From Jannaschia formosa (GTDB lineage Bacteria; Pseudomonadota; Alphaproteobacteria; Rhodobacterales; Rhodobacteraceae), in contig NZ_QPLJ01000004.1 in NCBI RefSeq assembly GCF_003340555.1, forward strand, positions 124,001 through 188,000: 64,000 nt of DNA, given 5' to 3'. Below the pieces are notes generated by a model. It was not told the DNA's origin. It saw only the letters and a program-made list of their open reading frames with translations, and did not search any database. Positions 63,101-64,000 of this stretch are shown here, piece after piece; the stretch's first letter is position 1; the number at the start of each line of letters is the position of its first letter. Both the position numbers and the translations under genes were made by a program.

Positions 63101-63636
63101 TGGAGGCCGCCGTGGCGGAACTGCGCGCCGGGATCGCCTCGCTCAACCGCGAGGGGCGGCAGCGGCTGCTCGATGCCTTCGGGACGGTGAACGAGAATTT
63201 CGCGATGCTCTTCAAGCACCTCTTCCAGGGCGGCGAGGCCCGGCTCGAACTGGTCGAGAGCGACGACCCGCTGGAGGCCGGGCTGGAGATCCTGTGCCAG
63301 CCGCCGGGCAAGAAGCTTTCCACCCTCAGCCTGCTGTCCGGGGGCGAGCAGACGTTGACGGCGCTCGCCCTGATCTTCGCGGTCTTCCTTGCCAATCCCG
63401 CGCCGATCTGCGTTCTGGACGAGGTCGATGCCCCGCTCGACGATGCCAATGTGACGCGCTTCTGCGACATGCTCGACGAGATGACCGAGCGGACCGAGAC
63501 GCGCTTCCTCGTCATCACGCACCATGCGGTGACGATGGCGCGGATGGACCGGCTGTTCGGCGTGACGATGGTCGAGCAGGGCGTGTCGCAGCTCGTCTCG
63601 GTCGATCTGGGCCGGGCCGAGGCGCTCGTCGCGTGA
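60193..63636 (+). CDS. smc: Chromosome segregation ATPase SMC
   Basis: 1147 residues from the ATG at 60193 (MRFSRLRLNGFKSFVDPTDL); an ATG six codons upstream is less typical. Walker A is GPNGCGKSN (31-39), the ABC signature LLSGGEQTLTALAL and Walker B VCVLDEVDAPLDDAN-like sequence (ICVLDEVDAPLDDAN) are at the end. Two long Ala/Glu/Arg-rich coiled coils flank a hinge near residues 500-620 (LLDRLMVAPGYEAALGAAFG). It organises and separates chromosomes with ScpA/ScpB. The very high Ala content of the coiled coils gives long spurious frames on other strands. Confidence 0.96.
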   Translation: MRFSRLRLNGFKSFVDPTDLVIADGLTGVVGPNGCGKSNLLEALRWVMGENRPTAMRGGGMEDVIFAGAASRPARNFAEVTLALDNSERRAPAGFNDADALDVVRRITREAGSAYKLNGKDVRARDVQMLFADASTGAHSPALVRQGQISELINAKPQRRRRVLEEAAGISGLYQRRHEAELKLNATEGNLTRVDDVVEQLAAQLATLARQARQAARYREIGTALRRAEGMLLWRRWREAEDGRGDADTALRAAATAAAGAERAARAAEQARIAAEEAVPPLREEEAVALAILQRLEVSRDTLAERESTARATVERLTAAIARLARDADREAGLNADARANLDRLRAEAAELAEAGTDQDEAVAGARREAEEAARVLIDREAELSVLTEDLARLSARHQSVTRLTDEAKARLAKAGDAVAAARRQGEGARAALAEAEAAQAAARADLTRAQDAAEAADAALAEAETAREAAQDREAAARQERAEAEGAAGTIGAEVSALSKLLARDAGDGAPLLDRLMVAPGYEAALGAAFGEDLRLGEEEGEAGWTTLAAYPEGPDWPEGVAPLADHVTAPEVLARGLSHVGVVADGAALQAGLAPGQVLVSRDGDLWRWDGFRASAEAAPSAAALRLRQVNRLASLRQDLEEAEQRARGTRAAHDALGAALTGAKQAETAAREARRAAERAQTEAARRVTQAEGAQGLAASRLEAAQLAVARHEAEMLEARAAQSEAEAARRELAPLDGARAALDTIRTTVEAARMAMMARRAQADELVRDAAARDKRAAAVAKELAGWTKRLEGADAHMAEIAARRDAADRDLTAAAPVPAELAQKRADLAREIETAEARRRKAGDALAEGEGAQRAATAAARDADRAAGEAREARARAEARLEAAREAVDQAEARIMEALETTPAALLTALDADPATIPATDPLETEIAALRRQRDALGAVNLRAEEDAREIRTEHDALIAEKADLEAAVAELRAGIASLNREGRQRLLDAFGTVNENFAMLFKHLFQGGEARLELVESDDPLEAGLEILCQPPGKKLSTLSLLSGGEQTLTALALIFAVFLANPAPICVLDEVDAPLDDANVTRFCDMLDEMTERTETRFLVITHHAVTMARMDRLFGVTMVEQGVSQLVSVDLGRAEALVA

Positions 63637-63676
63637 GGCGGCATGGAACCGGACCGGCTGCGAGGCGTCTATCCCG

Positions 63677-64000
63677 ATGGATCTGAAGATCGAAACCAAG
63701 CTCTCCTACCAGCTTGCCGCCCCCGCCGACCTGCTGCTGCAGGTCGAGGTCGCGCGCATGGCAGGGCAGGAGGTGCGCCATGACGCGCTCTACACCACGC
63801 CGGTCGAGGACTTCCGCCGCATCCCGGCGGATGCCGCGCTGGGCACCCGTGCCTGGATGCGCGCCGAGGGCCTGCTGGAGCTGACCTACGAGGCGGACGT
63901 CACGATCACCCGGCCCGATCCGGATCTCGGCTCGCTGATCGGCGCGGCGCCCCGGACGCTCACCGGCGAGGCGACGCCCTTCCTGATGCCCTCGCGCTAT
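63677..64000 (+). CDS. Transglutaminase-like family protein, 5' part only
   Basis: 108 codons before the window end, starting MDLKIETKLSYQLAAPADLL. The pattern of KIETKLSYQLAAPADLLLQV followed by VRHDALYTTP and TYEADVTI resembles the N-terminal domain of bacterial transglutaminase-like (cysteine protease-fold) proteins. The catalytic Cys-His-Asp part lies beyond the window, so this is tentative. It starts 41 bases after the smc stop and could be transcribed with it. Confidence 0.6.
   Translation, partial: MDLKIETKLSYQLAAPADLLLQVEVARMAGQEVRHDALYTTPVEDFRRIPADAALGTRAWMRAEGLLELTYEADVTITRPDPDLGSLIGAAPRTLTGEATPFLMPSRY

Overview
The window is high-GC chromosomal DNA (about 70 percent G+C by eye) from an alphaproteobacterium, most likely Rhodobacteraceae (roseobacter or paracoccus type). 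The pointers are TRAP transporters, KpsC/KpsS-type capsule genes, the aerobic cobalamin genes cobN/cobO/cobW behind a cobalamin riboswitch, HWE-type histidine kinase signalling, and small conserved proteins that resemble those of this family. It carries about 56 protein genes (two cut by the window edges), one tRNA-Ala(CGC), one riboswitch, several convincing operator palindromes and one patch of gene relics.

Layout. 1-2.3 kb: a truncated DUF2254 membrane protein, then relics of an MmeI-like DNA methyltransferase, an IS5-type transposase and a second DNA methyltransferase, ending at tRNA-Ala. 2.6-10 kb: a DUF2231-Rieske-hemerythrin fusion with a membrane metallo-beta-lactamase protein, a GH13 glucosidase and two glycosyltransferases. 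10-13 kb: an AT-richer orphan gene, rhodanese, a ParA-like ATPase and riboflavin synthase. 13-17.7 kb: a capsule export operon (kpsS, a Wza-like lipoprotein, a small membrane protein, kpsC). 17.8-25.6 kb: a divergent catabolic cluster (aldehyde dehydrogenase, LysR, aspartate-dehydrogenase-like protein; then DapA-like aldolase, 3-hydroxyanthranilate dioxygenase and a three-part TRAP transporter). Three copies of one interrupted palindrome sit at three promoter positions of this cluster. 25.7-35 kb: housekeeping and transport genes, including slt, dapA, smpB and truA. 35-44.7 kb: an autoregulated MarR/nitroreductase pair, an ArsR/AHSA1 pair, lldD, and a ycjX-ycjF-cNMP/flavoprotein operon. 44.7-51.3 kb: a flavin monooxygenase, ileS, and a histidine kinase whose sensor carries all the key residues of the plant ethylene-binding domain. 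51.5-60 kb: cobalamin genes, with psuG inserted among them. 60-64 kb: smc and the start of a transglutaminase-like gene.

The best candidates for undescribed biology are the LysR-controlled 3-hydroxyanthranilate-type catabolic cluster with its three-site regulon, and the ethylene-receptor-like HWE kinase. The Rieske-hemerythrin membrane fusion and the restriction/methylation gene graveyard beside tRNA-Ala are also worth a look. All functions are read from sequence features only; no database search was run.
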